Assembly (NCBI RefSeq): GCF_017591435.1
Contig: NC_059276.1
Span: 7,325,276-7,389,275 of the forward strand
From: Portunus trituberculatus
Lineage: Eukaryota > Arthropoda > Malacostraca > Decapoda > Portunidae
DNA length: 64,000 nucleotides
Direction of reading: 5' to 3'
In this document: positions 21,693 through 33,175 of the stretch, in pieces
How the letters are laid out: the number at the start of each line of letters is the position of its first letter
Numbering within the stretch: the stretch's first letter is position 1
Notes under the pieces: model-generated
What the model saw: the letters and a program-made list of their open reading frames with translations, nothing else
Told to the model about the DNA's origin: nothing
Database searches by the model: none
Program-made: the position numbers and the translations under genes

Positions 21693-23308
21693 GTACATAA
21701 CGCGACAAAAACCAGTAAGGCGACGTGAGAAGTAATCTAGTGAATAATGTAAGCGAGGGAGGGAAGCAGGCGAGGCAGGACGTGAGGCAGGACATTAGTG
21801 TCATCGCCCCGCCTGGAGTTAAGAAGACCTGATGGGTGTACGTAAGTGGCGGGAGGAGTATTGATGGAGGAACAGAAACGGGAGGACTGTAGTGCAGGAA
21901 TTAACATCAGGTTTGAAGAGTATTATGGAATGGAACGCGACGGGAGGATGAGAGCGGGAGGACTAGACGCGGGGAGAGAAAAGAGAGGAGTAATGCAGTA
22001 TACGACCACGAGAACCAATGACGAAGAGGGAAAAAACATCAAGAGGCTTTTTTTTATGTAAGAGGGGAAAAAAAAGACTAGTTCCCTTAAAGATTGATGA
22101 AGAATTCGCCAAAATTCTGGCTGGAAAAGATGAGAAGAATATTAGCAAAGTATTTAGTGTAGGAATGCCAGCACTGGGGGAGGAGGGAGGCAGCAAGAGG
22201 TGTTAGCCAGGCACGAATGAGACATGTCTTTTGTGCTACCCAGTGAAGTGTGGCGGGCTGACTGGTGGATGGGTATTGAACGCCAGCGGATCCTTTCTCC
22301 ACCAGGGCTCGGGAGGAAGGTTCGTGTTCTTAAGTAATTTATTTTCTCATGTGTCTGTTTCCAGTGGCCACAGATATTGGTTAGGCATCGAGTATGTTCT
22401 TACAGGTGTTTGTAGGTGTTGATGTGGAGTCCTTGTTAAAATAAGACTAATAACACGCTTGCAAACACCGCTCAACACCAGTGACTCCCAGTACAGCCTG
22501 TTCAGCGTGGAGGTAAGACGCTGCAATGTTTGGGAATACACTTCAGAAAGCGCAGCGCAAAAACACAACCAGCGCCGCTCCACTTTCGCATCGCGGCGCA
22601 CCGTAACCGTCGTCGCCGCAGCCATTAATGTCGTACACTAAACAAAACGAAACGTAATGATATTGATAAAGCGTCATTCGCTCCTGACGGGAAGAGATAA
22701 GAGGCTAATGATCACATACAGATAATGCGACAAGATAATAATCAGTGACGAGCCACACAGCTGCAGGAGAGGGCCAAAAAACACACCAGAAAAACCACCT
22801 TTCCGTTCGACCCGGCCAGCGAGGTGGGGAGGGAGTAGAGGGGACGGATGGAGAGGGAGAGGGGCGAAGAAGTAGTAAGGGAAGAAGACGCAGATGATGG
22901 GAGAAGAGTAAGAAAACGGAGAGGAACAATGAGACGAGAGGAAGTGACTTGAGTAATAAAGAGTAAGAAAAAAATTAAGAAGCAGAAAGGGGATGAAGGT
23001 GCAGAAGATAGAGAAGAGTATGTAAACGGAGAGGACAGACATGAAATTGGTGTTTGTAATTATTTTTATCATTTGTGAAGTTATTGACAGTTTTATATCG
23101 GTTTATACTTAATATTTTCTTTTGTCTCGTCTTACACAGAGGGAATGAATAGTTGACACGTTGAAATAATGGTAAAGATCTAGCTAGTGAATGATAAATA
23201 GCTTTGTCCTCGTTCCTCTTGCCTTGTGACGCCTCCTCGTTCCCTGAAGTTGAACAGGTAGTAAGAATAGCAGCAGTAGTAGTGGCAGTGGTAATGAGAG
23301 CCTTATTA
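21693..23308. other. Unique sequence, purine-rich after 22800
   Basis: No gene recognised. 22830-23030 repeats AGAAGA-type words, with GAGAAGAGTAAG-AAACGGAGAGGA and GAGAAGAGTATGTAAACGGA about 110 bp apart, a weak duplication. Confidence 0.4.
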
Positions 23309-23309
23309 A

Positions 23310-23600
23310 AGCAGCGAGGATGAAAACTAAGCAGAGAGGAGCTGGAGTAGTAGTAATAGCAGTAGGATTAGTAGTAGTAATAGGAGGAAGAATCAAAATA
23401 AAAATAGGTAAAACAAGAGGAGGAGGAAGAGTAAGAGAAGTAGGCATAGCAGCAGTAGTAGTGGCGAGGATGAAAACTAAGCGGACTGAAGCTGGAGTAG
23501 TAGTAATAGCAGTAGTAATAGTAATAGCAGGAGGAATCAGGATAGAAATAAGAAAAAAACAAGAGGAAGAAGGAAGAAGGAGTAAAAGAAGAAGAAGGAA
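23310..23600 (+). repeat. Purine-rich tandem duplication, period about 148 bp
   Basis: GCGAGGATGAAAACTAAGC occurs at about 23315 and 23464, each followed by GCTGGAGTAGTAGTAATAGC, then GGAGGAA and AAATAAAA or AAATAAGA. AGT/AGC-rich interruptions suggest growth from a degraded trinucleotide array. Confidence 0.75.
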
Positions 23601-23624
23601 GAAGATGACATAACACAACCACCA

Positions 23625-23632
23625 GCACTACC

Positions 23633-23664
<32 letters not shown>

Positions 23665-23665
23665 C
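23625..23665 (+). repeat. (ACC)n-(AAC)n compound
   Basis: CCA run about 23630-23645 passing into CAA units to 23663, another one-base motif shift. Confidence 0.85.
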
Positions 23666-23937
23666 AAAAGCAAGAGCAGCAATAACACCACTAATACATG
23701 TTCTGGAGTAAGCTGGTGGCGGAGCGGAAAGAGAGCAAGGTGGAGTGGAAGAGGCAGTGGAGGAGGCAGTGGAGGAGGGAGTGGAGGGGTTGGATGGGGT
23801 TCATGGTTGAGTGAGGCTGGCAGTTGCAGGGCGCTGTTTATTCCTCGCTGTGACTGCTTTCTAGTTAACAAGTTTTTGCTGTTCTCACTTTATGGTTCAC
23901 CTCTCTGGCCACATTCCTGCAGGCAGCCAGGTGAGGG

Positions 23938-23938
<1 letters not shown>

Positions 23939-23987
<49 letters not shown>
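23939..23987 (+). repeat. (GA)n, 49 bp
   Basis: Perfect; direct-orientation partner at 24061. Confidence 0.98.
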
Positions 23988-23989
<2 letters not shown>

Positions 23990-24054
23990 TAATAAAGGAA
24001 AGGACATACAAGATGATATAAGAGGTTTGATAAAGGAAGAACCAGCCGGAGTAC

Positions 24055-24060
<6 letters not shown>

Positions 24061-24110
<50 letters not shown>
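24061..24110 (+). repeat. (GA)25
   Basis: Perfect. Confidence 0.98.
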
Positions 24111-24113
<3 letters not shown>

Positions 24114-24792
24114 CAAACTGAAGAATCGCTGCAGTTACTCTTCCACATAAATGAGCTGAATACAACACGTCTCCTCCACTTACCTCCACGTCCTTCTCCT
24201 CCTCCTGTCCTCTCCACTGTCCTCCTTCTCTCAGGATCTATACGTGAATGGTTTCCTTAATTGTTGTCTTCTCATAAGTTTTCTCAGTTTTCATTATGTA
24301 TCGTCAATTTATTATGTTTTTCTAAGACTGGGAAAGAAAATGAGACTCGTTAAGAAAATTTTGTTTATGCGGTTCCGTTGTTTAATTGTTCTCTTTGTAT
24401 CAATGGTCAGTTTTGCAATTAATTATCCTCACATCACCTCAATCTCTGCGTGTCTGCTATGGAGGAAGAGGAAGGAAGTCACACCTCTCGTAGCAAAGCC
24501 CTTTATTTCTTCCTTCTACTGTGTTCTTGTCCTTCCTCCACGCTGAAACACTACGAGAGACAAAACATCCCATAAGCTCAGTTAAATCCAGCACATATTC
24601 CCTCATCAACTGTATAAGATAGTCAGATTATTTATAGTATTTTCTTTGTTGCTTATTCTATTATGCATTTTATTTATTTTTGTTTTTATAGGGTTGAAGA
24701 TGTTACTGTTATCTTTTTCTCAATTAAAGGCTGGTTTTTCTTCACTAATTTTGTGTGTACCAAATTAATTCGTACATAGATTAGACTTACAT
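24111..24792. other. Unique sequence
   Basis: A 100-codon frame (24244-24546) without recognised motif; AT-rich from 24600. No gene called. Confidence 0.35.
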
Positions 24793-25001
24793 TTAACTCA
24801 TTCAGTACTGGGACACATTTTTACCTTGAGTTTTGGATATGATTAGACGGTTTTATTTACATTAGGAAGGATCTATGGAGGTCAGAAGATTAATGGCCAC
24901 AGTCTTCACTATTTTAACCCCCTCATAAGTATCTGAAGCTGCATAAAATCACCAAATAGCAGAATGAATATGGAAACGCGACATGGTATTCAGGGGTTTA
25001 A
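24793..25001 (-). mobile_element. MITE-1 copy b (reverse orientation)
   Basis: This 209-bp copy is inverted relative to copy a. It starts at TTAA (24793-24796) followed by CTCATTCAGTACTGGGACAC and ends with ATGGTATTCAGGGG before TTAA (24998-25001). The core reads GGTCAGAAGATTAATGGCCA, the complement of the family core. Ends are slightly decayed (CTCA for CCCC at the left), but both TTAA borders are intact, as expected of a target-site duplication. It has no coding capacity. Confidence 0.85.
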
Positions 25002-25189
25002 TTCCATGAGAGAGAGAGCAACAGAGAAGGAGAGAGGGAGATAGAAAGTCAGTAAAAGAGTCATTGAGTTGAATAGAGTGGTTGGGTTCCGTCACGAGCA
25101 GGCCTTGTTTCGTTACCACCAAAGGGCAAGTGACCAAACTGGCGTGGTTGGTGAGCGAGAAGAGATAACCTGACAAGTGACACACGGCC

Positions 25190-25232
25190 CGTCTCACCTG
25201 TTGACCTGTTGACTGATGAAGCTGTTACCTGT

Positions 25233-25289
<57 letters not shown>

Positions 25290-25317
25290 GACTAAATACG
25301 AGATATGAATGGAAAAC

Positions 25318-25386
<69 letters not shown>

Positions 25387-25420
25387 ACCTGATGACTGAT
25401 AATTGGGAGCTTTTACCTGT

Positions 25421-25505
<85 letters not shown>

Positions 25506-25531
25506 TTAAAAACGAGATATGAATGGAAAAC

Positions 25532-25580
<49 letters not shown>
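25190..25580 (+). repeat. Duplicated GA-spacer-CT foldback cassette
   Basis: Two tandem cassettes each read TCTCACCTG, GACTGAT, TTACCTGTTAATGA, a (GA)n array, a 37-nt spacer beginning TGCCA, and a (CT)n array. Arrays: GA 25236-25284 and CT 25322-25381; GA 25424-25498 and CT 25536-25580. The two 37-nt spacers (25285-25321, 25499-25535) differ at three positions. GA and CT are complementary, so each cassette can fold into a hairpin with a 37-nt loop. Confidence 0.9.
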
Positions 25581-25582
<2 letters not shown>

Positions 25583-25756
25583 TGGCTTAATGGATAAAAA
25601 GAGCACGAGGAGTAACGAGCTAGGCCGTGCTGGCTCCTCAATAACTCGTGATGTTGATGGCCGTGCACCCTCATCCTTAATGTTTATCTCGCTGCAGCTT
25701 GTGTCGCCCCGTGCACTCCGCCTCGACAACACCCGAGGGGGAGGGCGTAGCGAGGA

Positions 25757-25808
25757 AGAGGAGGAGGAGGAGGAGGAGGAGGAGGAGGAGGAGGTGGTGG
25801 TGGTGGTG
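25757..25808 (+). repeat. Compound (GAG)n-(GTG)n
   Basis: GAG about 25757-25792 passing into GTG to 25808, one substitution per unit. Confidence 0.95.
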
Positions 25809-26427
25809 TTTTACGTTAAGGTTGGGCACGAAAAGGAAAGTTGTAATATTTAAGGACATTTAGAAGAGTCTCAATACGTCGTGGTTGTAACTGGCAATGA
25901 CGTAACTTGGTAATAAGAAAACGGTCTCAGTAACATCACGTTTTCTTGCCTCACTGCCTCTCTATATCTCCTCCTTGCATAAACAACCACTTAACGAAGA
26001 TTGTATATAGATTCTGGGCAGTAAAGGCGCTCCTGATGCCCTCTGGCGGCGGGGAAGTGAATTACTCAGCAATAAGTGTCGTCAAAGCACACGAGAGGGA
26101 GAGTGAGAGGCCAACCTGAGTCTCTTTTCGCCTCATTCTCGCTTGTCAGAATTTGTTGGCGGCGACAGCGTTAGTGAGGATAAGTCTTGCCGAGGACAAA
26201 ACGAGCGGCGTTCAGGGGCTGTGGCGGAGCTGTAAGGCTTTGATGGCGGTGTGGCGTGGCTGTGGTGAGTCTGTGGCGGTGCTGTGGCGATGGTTCCTTA
26301 TCTGAATGCTTCGTAACTCACCTGTGTAGGGCGGAGCGCGGCCACCTGCTCAGGGAGGCAGGTGAGGCCGCTAAATAAAAATGCCGGTGGATCATACATC
26401 AAGTGAGAAGAGGAGAGCCGGCCACCC

Positions 26428-26429
<2 letters not shown>
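25809..26429. other. Unique sequence
   Basis: GC-moderate, non-repetitive; CCCTCTGGCGGCGGGG at 26039-26054. GTGGCG- and GTGTGGC-type words recur at 26220-26290. No gene seen. Confidence 0.4.

Positions 26430-26487
<58 letters not shown>
26430..26487 (+). repeat. (GA)n, 58 bp
   Basis: Perfect. Confidence 0.98.
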
Positions 26488-26489
<2 letters not shown>

Positions 26490-26752
26490 CACGCACTGGT
26501 TACACTCACTCCCTCACTTCCCACGCCTCGTTTTGTCCCTGCGGAGTTGATGAGGTCCTGCGCTAGACGTCCCCAAACACCGAGGCACAAAGGGCGCGCC
26601 AGACTCACCTCCCGAGGAACATTACATATTATAGCGAAGAGTCAACGGTGAATGAGCCTCGCCTCGCCCCAAGACGTGCCGAGACTGCCAAGGTTACCGA
26701 CACAATGCATTTCGCTCGTTAGGGTAAATCATCTCACGTGAGGGGGACCGCT

Positions 26753-26756
<4 letters not shown>

Positions 26757-26803
<47 letters not shown>
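26757..26803 (+). repeat. (GT)n, 47 bp
   Basis: Perfect. Confidence 0.98.
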
Positions 26804-26804
<1 letters not shown>

Positions 26805-27655
26805 TAGTGGTTAAAATTTCTCCACTTCTCCATCTCTCTCCACCTCTTTCTTGGACAAGTGGAAGGACTAAGAGGTGGATGGTGATGGAGTTTGGCTATC
26901 CTTGCTCTTTTTTTCCCTCTCTCTTCGACTTTCGCTAATAGAAGCTTCGTGAAGGCTGAAAAACTTCCCTCTCCACCGTCTTGAAGGAGTGGAGGAGGTG
27001 GAGGCTGTGGAGGTGGAGGGGTGGTAGCAATTCTGGCCTCCTATTAATTTTTTCCCGTGGCGGTCAAAAGGTTCCCTCGGCAGGATCAGTGGAGCTTCTG
27101 ATCAGTGCTTCATTTTGCGAACGATCTTATATATTTATCTTGACCCTTGATTTACACGTCAGGCGGTACTGGCATTAAGAAAATTGCCTTTTACTAAATC
27201 TCCACAGAAACAATTTGGGTGTTGTATAAATTCTGACTCTGCAGGTTATGTTCAGTGGGCAAGAAACAACTGCTACTCTGCTTCTATTCCTTGTGTTCCC
27301 CTCCTGCCTCGTTACTCCCTCTGTTCTCACTCGCTCTACGTTTCCCGCTAATGTTAAGCCGCACTGTTAATAAAGTTATAACGTTGCTGTGTCTTCTGCT
27401 GCGGGTGTTTTGACGTGGGGCTGTGAGTAAGGGAGGGAGAGGAGGGGCGGTGCGAGGGGTGGCCAGCTACTGTGTGTTTGGGGCGCGGGGTGAGGGTAGC
27501 CAACTGCACGGTGGGGGCCGGCGTAAGGTCTAATTAACACGTCGCCTTTGTGTTTTATCGCCTCTTAATCCCAGAGGTTCTATCTTCTGCGTGCTTTTGT
27601 AGCGTCCACCTTGATATAATGGGAATGGAGTCTGGAGGTTTAGCGCCCCGTGAAG
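26804..27655. other. Unique sequence, G-rich near 27420-27510
   Basis: GGGAGGGAGAGGAGGGG-type runs (27431-27447) and GGGGCGCGGGGTGAGGG (27480-27496) are quadruplex-prone. No frame of note. Confidence 0.4.
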
Positions 27656-28303
27656 GCTTGGAGGAGGAGGCGAGGGACGAGAGAAGGACGAGAGGGAGGA
27701 GAAATAGGTGGAGAGGATAGAGGCATGTGATGGATGATAAATGCACAAGGCAAAACAGAACGAGCTCAATAGATAAGAGAATGCTACGAGGAGGAAGAGC
27801 AGGAGGAGGAGAAGGTGGAGGTGGTGGTGGTGGAGGAGGTGGAAAAGGACAAGAGGGAAAGAGAGATACTGGAAGTGAAGATAACTGTGGGTAAAGAAGT
27901 TAATAAAGTAGAAAGCATAGAAGGAGGTGAGAAACACAGGAACAGTATACGAGGGATGAGGTGAAGATAGGAGAGGATAGTGGAGATGGGAATGACGATG
28001 AAAAGAGAAGAGACGACAAAAAGTAACAAGAACAAATAAGGTAACGCAAGAAAGAGAGAATCAACATAGAAACGAGTAAACACAGCATCATGAAGAGAGG
28101 GAGAGAGGGAGACGAAAAAAAAGATGAATGAGAAATTACTGAATAGATAGAAGAGATAGAATATAGAATTACAAATAGATAGTAAAAACGAGAGAACCAC
28201 AAGAGATAGATAAACGAGATACCAATGAAAACAGCAACGAAAAAATATATAAGAACACCAGAAAACCAAAACAGCAAATAAAAAACATAAAGAATCAAAC
28301 ACA
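27656..28303. other. Purine-rich tract, about 650 bp
   Basis: A/G-rich + strand; frames of 63-172 codons on the other strand are F/S/L-rich consequences. Includes a short GGTGGTGGTGGTGG run near 27819. Confidence 0.65.
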
Positions 28304-28352
28304 TCAGCCAGCCAACCAGCCAGCAGCCAGCCAGCCAGTCAGCCAGGCAGGC
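28304..28352 (+). repeat. Degenerate (CCAG)n tetranucleotide array
   Basis: CAGCCAGCCAACCAGCCAGC and similar, with AGTC and AGG interruptions. Confidence 0.9.
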
Positions 28353-28557
28353 CAGACGCGCCCTTCAGCACTCGAATGAATGAGCGACCTTCACGCAGGC
28401 TGCCACGAGGGCCTCAGGTGCTGGCGGAGGGACAGGGGGCTCAGGTCTCGGCCGGGTGGAGATGAGGAGCGCGGATCATCATCACCGAGGGACACGAGAG
28501 CCGTTGTTTGGTTCCCACGACGGTTTACCTGAGGGTGAAGCAGGTGGCGGAGTAAAT

Positions 28558-28800
28558 GGCAGAGTGTGGACGCTAGGAGTGGGACTGTATGAGGGTTTTG
28601 TTAGTGTTTACAGTCAGTCAGTACAGTGGTTTGGTTGGTGGAAGAAAGGTTTGCTGGTGTTCGTTGCCTTACATTAACCTAACTTTACCTTACCTTGCCT
28701 TGTCTTACCTTACCTATAGCAGAGTGTGTACATTATGTGGCTTCTGTTAGTACTTACAGTCAGTCATGTACAGTGGGAGAAAGGTTTGCCGGTGTTTGTT
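28558..28800 (+). repeat. Tandem duplication about 160 bp apart, with a CCTTA-type cluster between
   Basis: GCAGAGTGTG (28560) and GCAGAGTGTG (28720) each lead to TTACAGTCAGTCA, TACAGTGG and GAAAGGTTTGC-GGTGTT. Between them lies a degenerate pentamer cluster, CCTAACTTTACCTTACCTTG (28677-28696). Confidence 0.65.
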
Positions 28801-29630
28801 TAGTAGAGTGAGTGGTAAAGTCGTCAAGTGGGTGTTTGTGTAGCAGGGAATTGAGTGTGGATAATTGTATGGGTGTCAGTGGATGTTTAGAGTTGATGGT
28901 GAGTGTAAGTGAATAGATGAGGATATGCGATTTTGGAGGTTATAAAGAAATAAAGCTTTTCATTTATCATTTCTACTGTGTGTCATAATTCCCTCCACTT
29001 TTTTTCAATCACCTTCCTCTTCCACAACAGAATTCTCCACCTAGCAATTTCTAAGTCTTGATTCCCCTTTCCTCTTAAAAAACTTTCAACTTGGAGCATC
29101 TGACGTCACTGCATCTTTCCACTAAATCTCAGCTTCCTTCTGTGACTTTTCTTCCCTTGCACCTCCCTCTTTTAATCCTGATATCCTTCCACTGCCCTTC
29201 TGCTCCATCTGATCTCCTTCCACATCCTTCCACAGCTATCCTTTATCTGAGTGCATCCTGTTGTGTCATTCCAGCTCTTAATTGTCATCTGGTTGGCAAT
29301 TAACACTCCTTAGGGACTCGTGGGCGCTTCATTATATCAGGAATGCAATGAAGGCTAGTGGTTGTTTATAATGAGATGCAGCAATCCAGGGAAGACTCGA
29401 AAGGTTCACATTAAATGGTACTTTGAAGGTTGACGTGTAAAGAGGCACTCATAGGAATAGCTTAGATGTTTGGGAGACCTTAGGCGTGTTGGGATAGAGT
29501 GGAGTTATTCTTGTATTGTTGTAAGCTGTGTGTGAGTGTGCGGTGGAGTGTTGCCAGGTTAAAAAAGTAGATCTCTTTCTCTCGGTTTATTGTTGGCTTC
29601 GTTCTTCGCTCCGATGTGTGGGGTATCTTG

Positions 29631-29632
<2 letters not shown>
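28801..29632. other. Unique sequence
   Basis: No gene seen. A 70-codon frame (29091-29303) is L/S/P/H-rich from a C/T-rich strand. Confidence 0.4.

Positions 29633-29661
<29 letters not shown>
29633..29661 (+). repeat. (GT)n, 29 bp
   Basis: Perfect; a complementary CA array lies 128 bp downstream. Confidence 0.95.
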
Positions 29662-29662
<1 letters not shown>

Positions 29663-29784
29663 CTAATGGAAGTAATTGGTTTTCACGTCAGTAATGATAA
29701 ATCTAATGGCAGCGTTGTATTTTCTCTTAGTTTTATCTTTAGTGTGTGTATTGCTTTTATCCCCGCTGGAAAAAGTGAATTGAG

Positions 29785-29789
<5 letters not shown>

Positions 29790-29836
<47 letters not shown>
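29790..29836 (+). repeat. (CA)n, 47 bp
   Basis: Perfect after GCGCG. Confidence 0.97.
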
Positions 29837-29840
<4 letters not shown>

Positions 29841-29998
29841 ATAGTGTTCCGTTGCCAAGACATAGAGAGACGTGCTACCATCTGGCGGCGATTTATGAAA
29901 CTAATGTGAATGTAAAAACACTTTGGCCTTACTTGTATCACTTGTAGTTGAGTGTGACAGGTTGACAGGCTGACCAGGTGGGCCCTCAGGTCATTGAA

Positions 29999-30000
<2 letters not shown>

Positions 30001-30066
<66 letters not shown>
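30001..30066 (+). repeat. (TTA)22
   Basis: Perfect. Confidence 0.98.
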
Positions 30067-30067
<1 letters not shown>

Positions 30068-30458
30068 TAGAAGACTAGTTTTTCTTGCGCCTAACTCGTC
30101 TAATAAGTGAATGTCTTCTGATTTGATTTCTTGTTTATATTCAGATTTTTTTCTTATTATTTTATCTGTTGCAGTGTTGAGTCGCTGCCTCAAGAATAAT
30201 ATGACAACAAGTTCAGTCTCTTTGTGTTGGTTCCGGTGTCTCTGTGACGCACACACTGGCTGTGGGGGCTGGCAGGGGTGGCGGGGTGTGTGGGTGTTGG
30301 GGCGTGGAGTACATAATGCGTGAGGCGTGTAATTAGCTGATAATGGTAGATAGTGTTGGTGCTGTGTACTAATGTATCAGTTTGTGTGTCTTGCGGACTT
30401 GTGTTGATAATATGACGCTGGTGTTTGTGACGATGCAGCAGCGGGAGATTGTGACATA

Positions 30459-30537
30459 ATAATAATGATGATAATAATAACACTAATAATGATAATAATG
30501 ATAATAACAATGATAATGATGATAATAATAATAAAAA
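30459..30537 (+). repeat. Imperfect (AAT)n
   Basis: AAT units with GAT and AAC interruptions. Confidence 0.88.
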
Positions 30538-30629
30538 ATGTTAGTAATACAGTAACAGTAGCATTTCTCACCGTGCAGGCGGTGACCTGACCTCCCTGGG
30601 GAGAGTGAAGGTCAGACGAAGGTGATCCA

Positions 30630-30651
30630 CACACACACACACACACACACC
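30630..30651 (+). repeat. (CA)11
   Basis: Perfect, short. Confidence 0.93.
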
Positions 30652-31550
30652 AATGATGCACTTTCATCCCCAAACAAAGAGGGTCCGTATCGGCCCCTGA
30701 TTTACCGCCGGACGCTATTGATGGCAATATAGATAGGCACACTCTTCGTCTTTATTTGTAAACAAACCCCTCAGTGTGGACTCCATTCATATTCCCCGAG
30801 CAGCCTCGCAGCGCCTCGCCTCCAGAATGACAATGACCGCATCTAAAAACAGTAGCGGCCTGGTGGGTGGAGTCCCCGGTGGTGCCGCAGGGGGCCGCCC
30901 GCGGCGGAGGGTGTGCACGGTGAAGCTGGCGAGGGTACCTGCGTATGGACAGGTACTCGAGCAGCGCCCCAGGGAGGGATGACGAGGCGGGAGGACCAGT
31001 ATCTGTGTACCGGTGTACCGGTGTACCTGTGTGTGGGCTGTGATGAATCAAGGTGAAGGAGTCTTTCTTTCACACGCCGCTTAATTGTTCTTGTTGAGCC
31101 AAAAGGCATCGCTCTCCCGTACAGTCCCCGGAGTGCGAGGGTGGCGAGGCGTCCCTGTGGCGTCATTCAAGCGTTGCACTTCCTGCTCGCACACAAACAC
31201 GGGGCGAGGCGGGGTGGTTGCTTTACCTTGGCCTTCTCGTGACGCCTCCACACTTTCCGCCCGGTTCCTTACCCTCCTGGCGGCGCAGCGTCAGCAGGCT
31301 GAGATTCTGCTATGGACTCGGCAGGGTTGCCTCACTGACCCACCGCTGTTGGTGGCGCCCCCGGTGGACGGGCAGGTGTGTGGCTGCCCCGGGAGGACTG
31401 ATGGCAAGAGAGTCTCCCGCCTCATCACTCTTACTCTCGGCATGCTTTGCTTCCCCGGCCTGGGTATTGCGGGTGCCCGCCGCGTGCTACAGGTCGTCTT
31501 GATGCCGCCGCTGTGGGCCGCGTGGATCACGCTGCCGCCGCAGGAGAGTC

Positions 31551-31802
31551 GTGTTGTTGTTGCTGTGCATACGGTGCGGCCTTCCTGGCCGCCTTAAGGT
31601 TTCAACTGCCCAGCAGGATGACTGTCTTGTCTGCCGCGGCCATGGGCGCCGCTGTACCCCTGCACTGCTGTATTACGAAGCGGCAGTCGCTGCTGTTGCT
31701 GACTTCTATGTCAGGCGGAGATCGCAAGCCGCGAGGGGAGCAGGTGGTGCTGTTCGTCTCTTAGCCGAGGGGCAGCGTCGAGTGTACAAAGAACTTCCTT
31801 AA
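31551..31802 (+). other. 83-codon open frame in the GC-rich domain, unrecognised
   Basis: The frame ends TAA at 31800-31802 and includes DCLVCRGHGRRCTPALLYYE and VADFYVRRRSQAARGAGGAV. The C-x2-C...C spacing is suggestive but matches no family I can name. The frame is open upstream to a stop at 31502. Overlapping frames 31085-31597 and 31447-31764 are also open, so GC composition alone may explain it. Confidence 0.15.
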
Positions 31803-31896
31803 GAAGAGTTGGCTGGCTGCCATAAGCTCACCTCGGCTGCGTTGCTGGCGCGGCTGGGCAAGGCCGCCCCCCAGGGACGGCGTCCCCAGAACCACA

Positions 31897-31939
31897 ACCT
31901 CCACCGCCACCGCCACCGCCACCGCCACCGCTACCGCCG
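31897..31939 (+). repeat. (CCACCG)n hexanucleotide array
   Basis: About six to seven units, ending GCTACCGCCGCC. Confidence 0.93.
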
Positions 31940-32524
31940 CCAGGTGCTGACGTGGCGCCAGGAGGGGAGGGGAGAGTAAGACGGGAAGGGGTAGATCCGA
32001 GCAGGGGCACCGACATCGACCGTGACGCGGCCAGTGCCCCGCCCCCCAGCGCAACCTTAGGTCACGAATGACCTTCAGGCACGCCCCTCGTGCCCGCCGG
32101 ATGAGGAAGGGGGAGGAGCCTCTCGCGGCCACGCCTTCTGCGGGCCACCAATGGTACGTTTTGTGTTTTTTGCGTGTGTGTTCACAGTTGTCGGGCCACG
32201 TGTGTGCCTCCTGGCCCTGGTGCCGCGCCGCCGCCACTCACCCACATCACTGAATCGCTAACCTTCAAACCATTGCTTCTTCTTCGTTTTTTTACTGACT
32301 TGCCTCAAAAGGATCGAACACAATCTCTCGGCGGAAGTGCGCGGAGGGGGTGCTAAGAAGGGGGGAGGGATGGGTGGGTGGATGGGTGGAGGGGAGCGCG
32401 AAAGGACAAGCCAGGGCGTCATTGGGACGCGGAGAGTTTGTAGTCAAGGCGACGGACGCCCCGCCCCGGCCCGGACAGCCCCGCAAGTGGCTGTTTACTC
32501 TTGATCCGGGTGAGTGTTGCACGG

Positions 32525-32595
32525 CGCGTCAGTGACCGGAGGGGAGGGAGGAGGCGAGGTGGGGAGGAGGGGAGGGAGGAGGGGAAGGATGGAGA
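32525..32595. other. G-run cluster, quadruplex-prone
   Basis: GGAGGGGAGGGAGGAGG and GGGGAGGAGGGGAGGGAGG-type runs on the + strand. Confidence 0.5.
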
Positions 32596-32737
32596 GGAAG
32601 ACTGAATGTAATGAGTGTGTGGCCAAGGGTCCTGGAGATGAACCAGGCCTCAGTTTTTACATTCATCTGTTACATTTTCTGAAGTCGTCTTTCCGTCCTG
32701 ACAAACAATCAGCGGTGCAGGTCGGGGCGGCGCCTGG

Positions 32738-32766
32738 CGGGGCGGGGCGGGGCGGAGCGGGGCAGG
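32738..32766 (+). repeat. (GGGGC)n, quadruplex-prone and SP1-like
   Basis: GGCGGGGCGGGGCGGGGCGG then AGCGGGGC: four G4 runs with 1-5 base loops. GGGGCGGGG is also the GC-box core. Confidence 0.8.
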
Positions 32767-33116
32767 AGGCCTCACTCGACACACCCTTCAGAGTTGCTGT
32801 GGCCACTAATTGCTGGCCTTTTTTTTTTTTAAACCTCTGCGTATTACCACTCTGTTTTGATCTCTATGTTTACCCCTGCTTTGTATCCTGGCCTCCTGTA
32901 AGTCCTTTTGGGACTCTCAGACGTCAGCCTCCTTGGTCCCTCCTGGCTGAGAAACACGCATGACGGCCCGGCGGTGCTTCAGATCCTGGCGGCAGCGCTG
33001 CGCACCAAGTATTACCGCTTGATTAGGTCAGGAGTGGCGGGCACCGCGGCGAGACTCAAAACCAGATTGTCAGTGAGCAATGATTTGACAGATTCCAGCG
33101 AACGTTGGCTTTATAA

Positions 33117-33117
<1 letters not shown>

Positions 33118-33172
<55 letters not shown>
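33118..33172 (+). repeat. (AG)n, 55 bp
   Basis: Perfect; directly after TTTATAAATAG. Confidence 0.98.

Positions 33173-33175
<3 letters not shown>

Larger units (their letters stand above)
30750..33060. other. GC-rich, CpG-rich domain of 2.3 kb
   Basis: The strongest GC shift in the window and nearly free of dinucleotide arrays. It holds a (CCACCG)n array, an 8-bp GTACCGGT tandem (31007-31028), a (GGGGC)n G-rich cluster and several overlapping frames on both strands, none recognised. Most likely candidates are a promoter-proximal CpG-rich domain or an exon cluster of an unseen gene; neither is proven. Confidence 0.4.

Noticed and set aside
26039..26054. CTCF-type insulator site (CCCTCTGGCGGC)
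   Set aside because: Partial resemblance only; similar TCTGGCGG words at 29881 and 63017 are too short to judge.
28677..28720. Pentamer cluster as a telomere-like array
   Set aside because: CCTTA/CCTTG units are irregular and do not match TTAGG.
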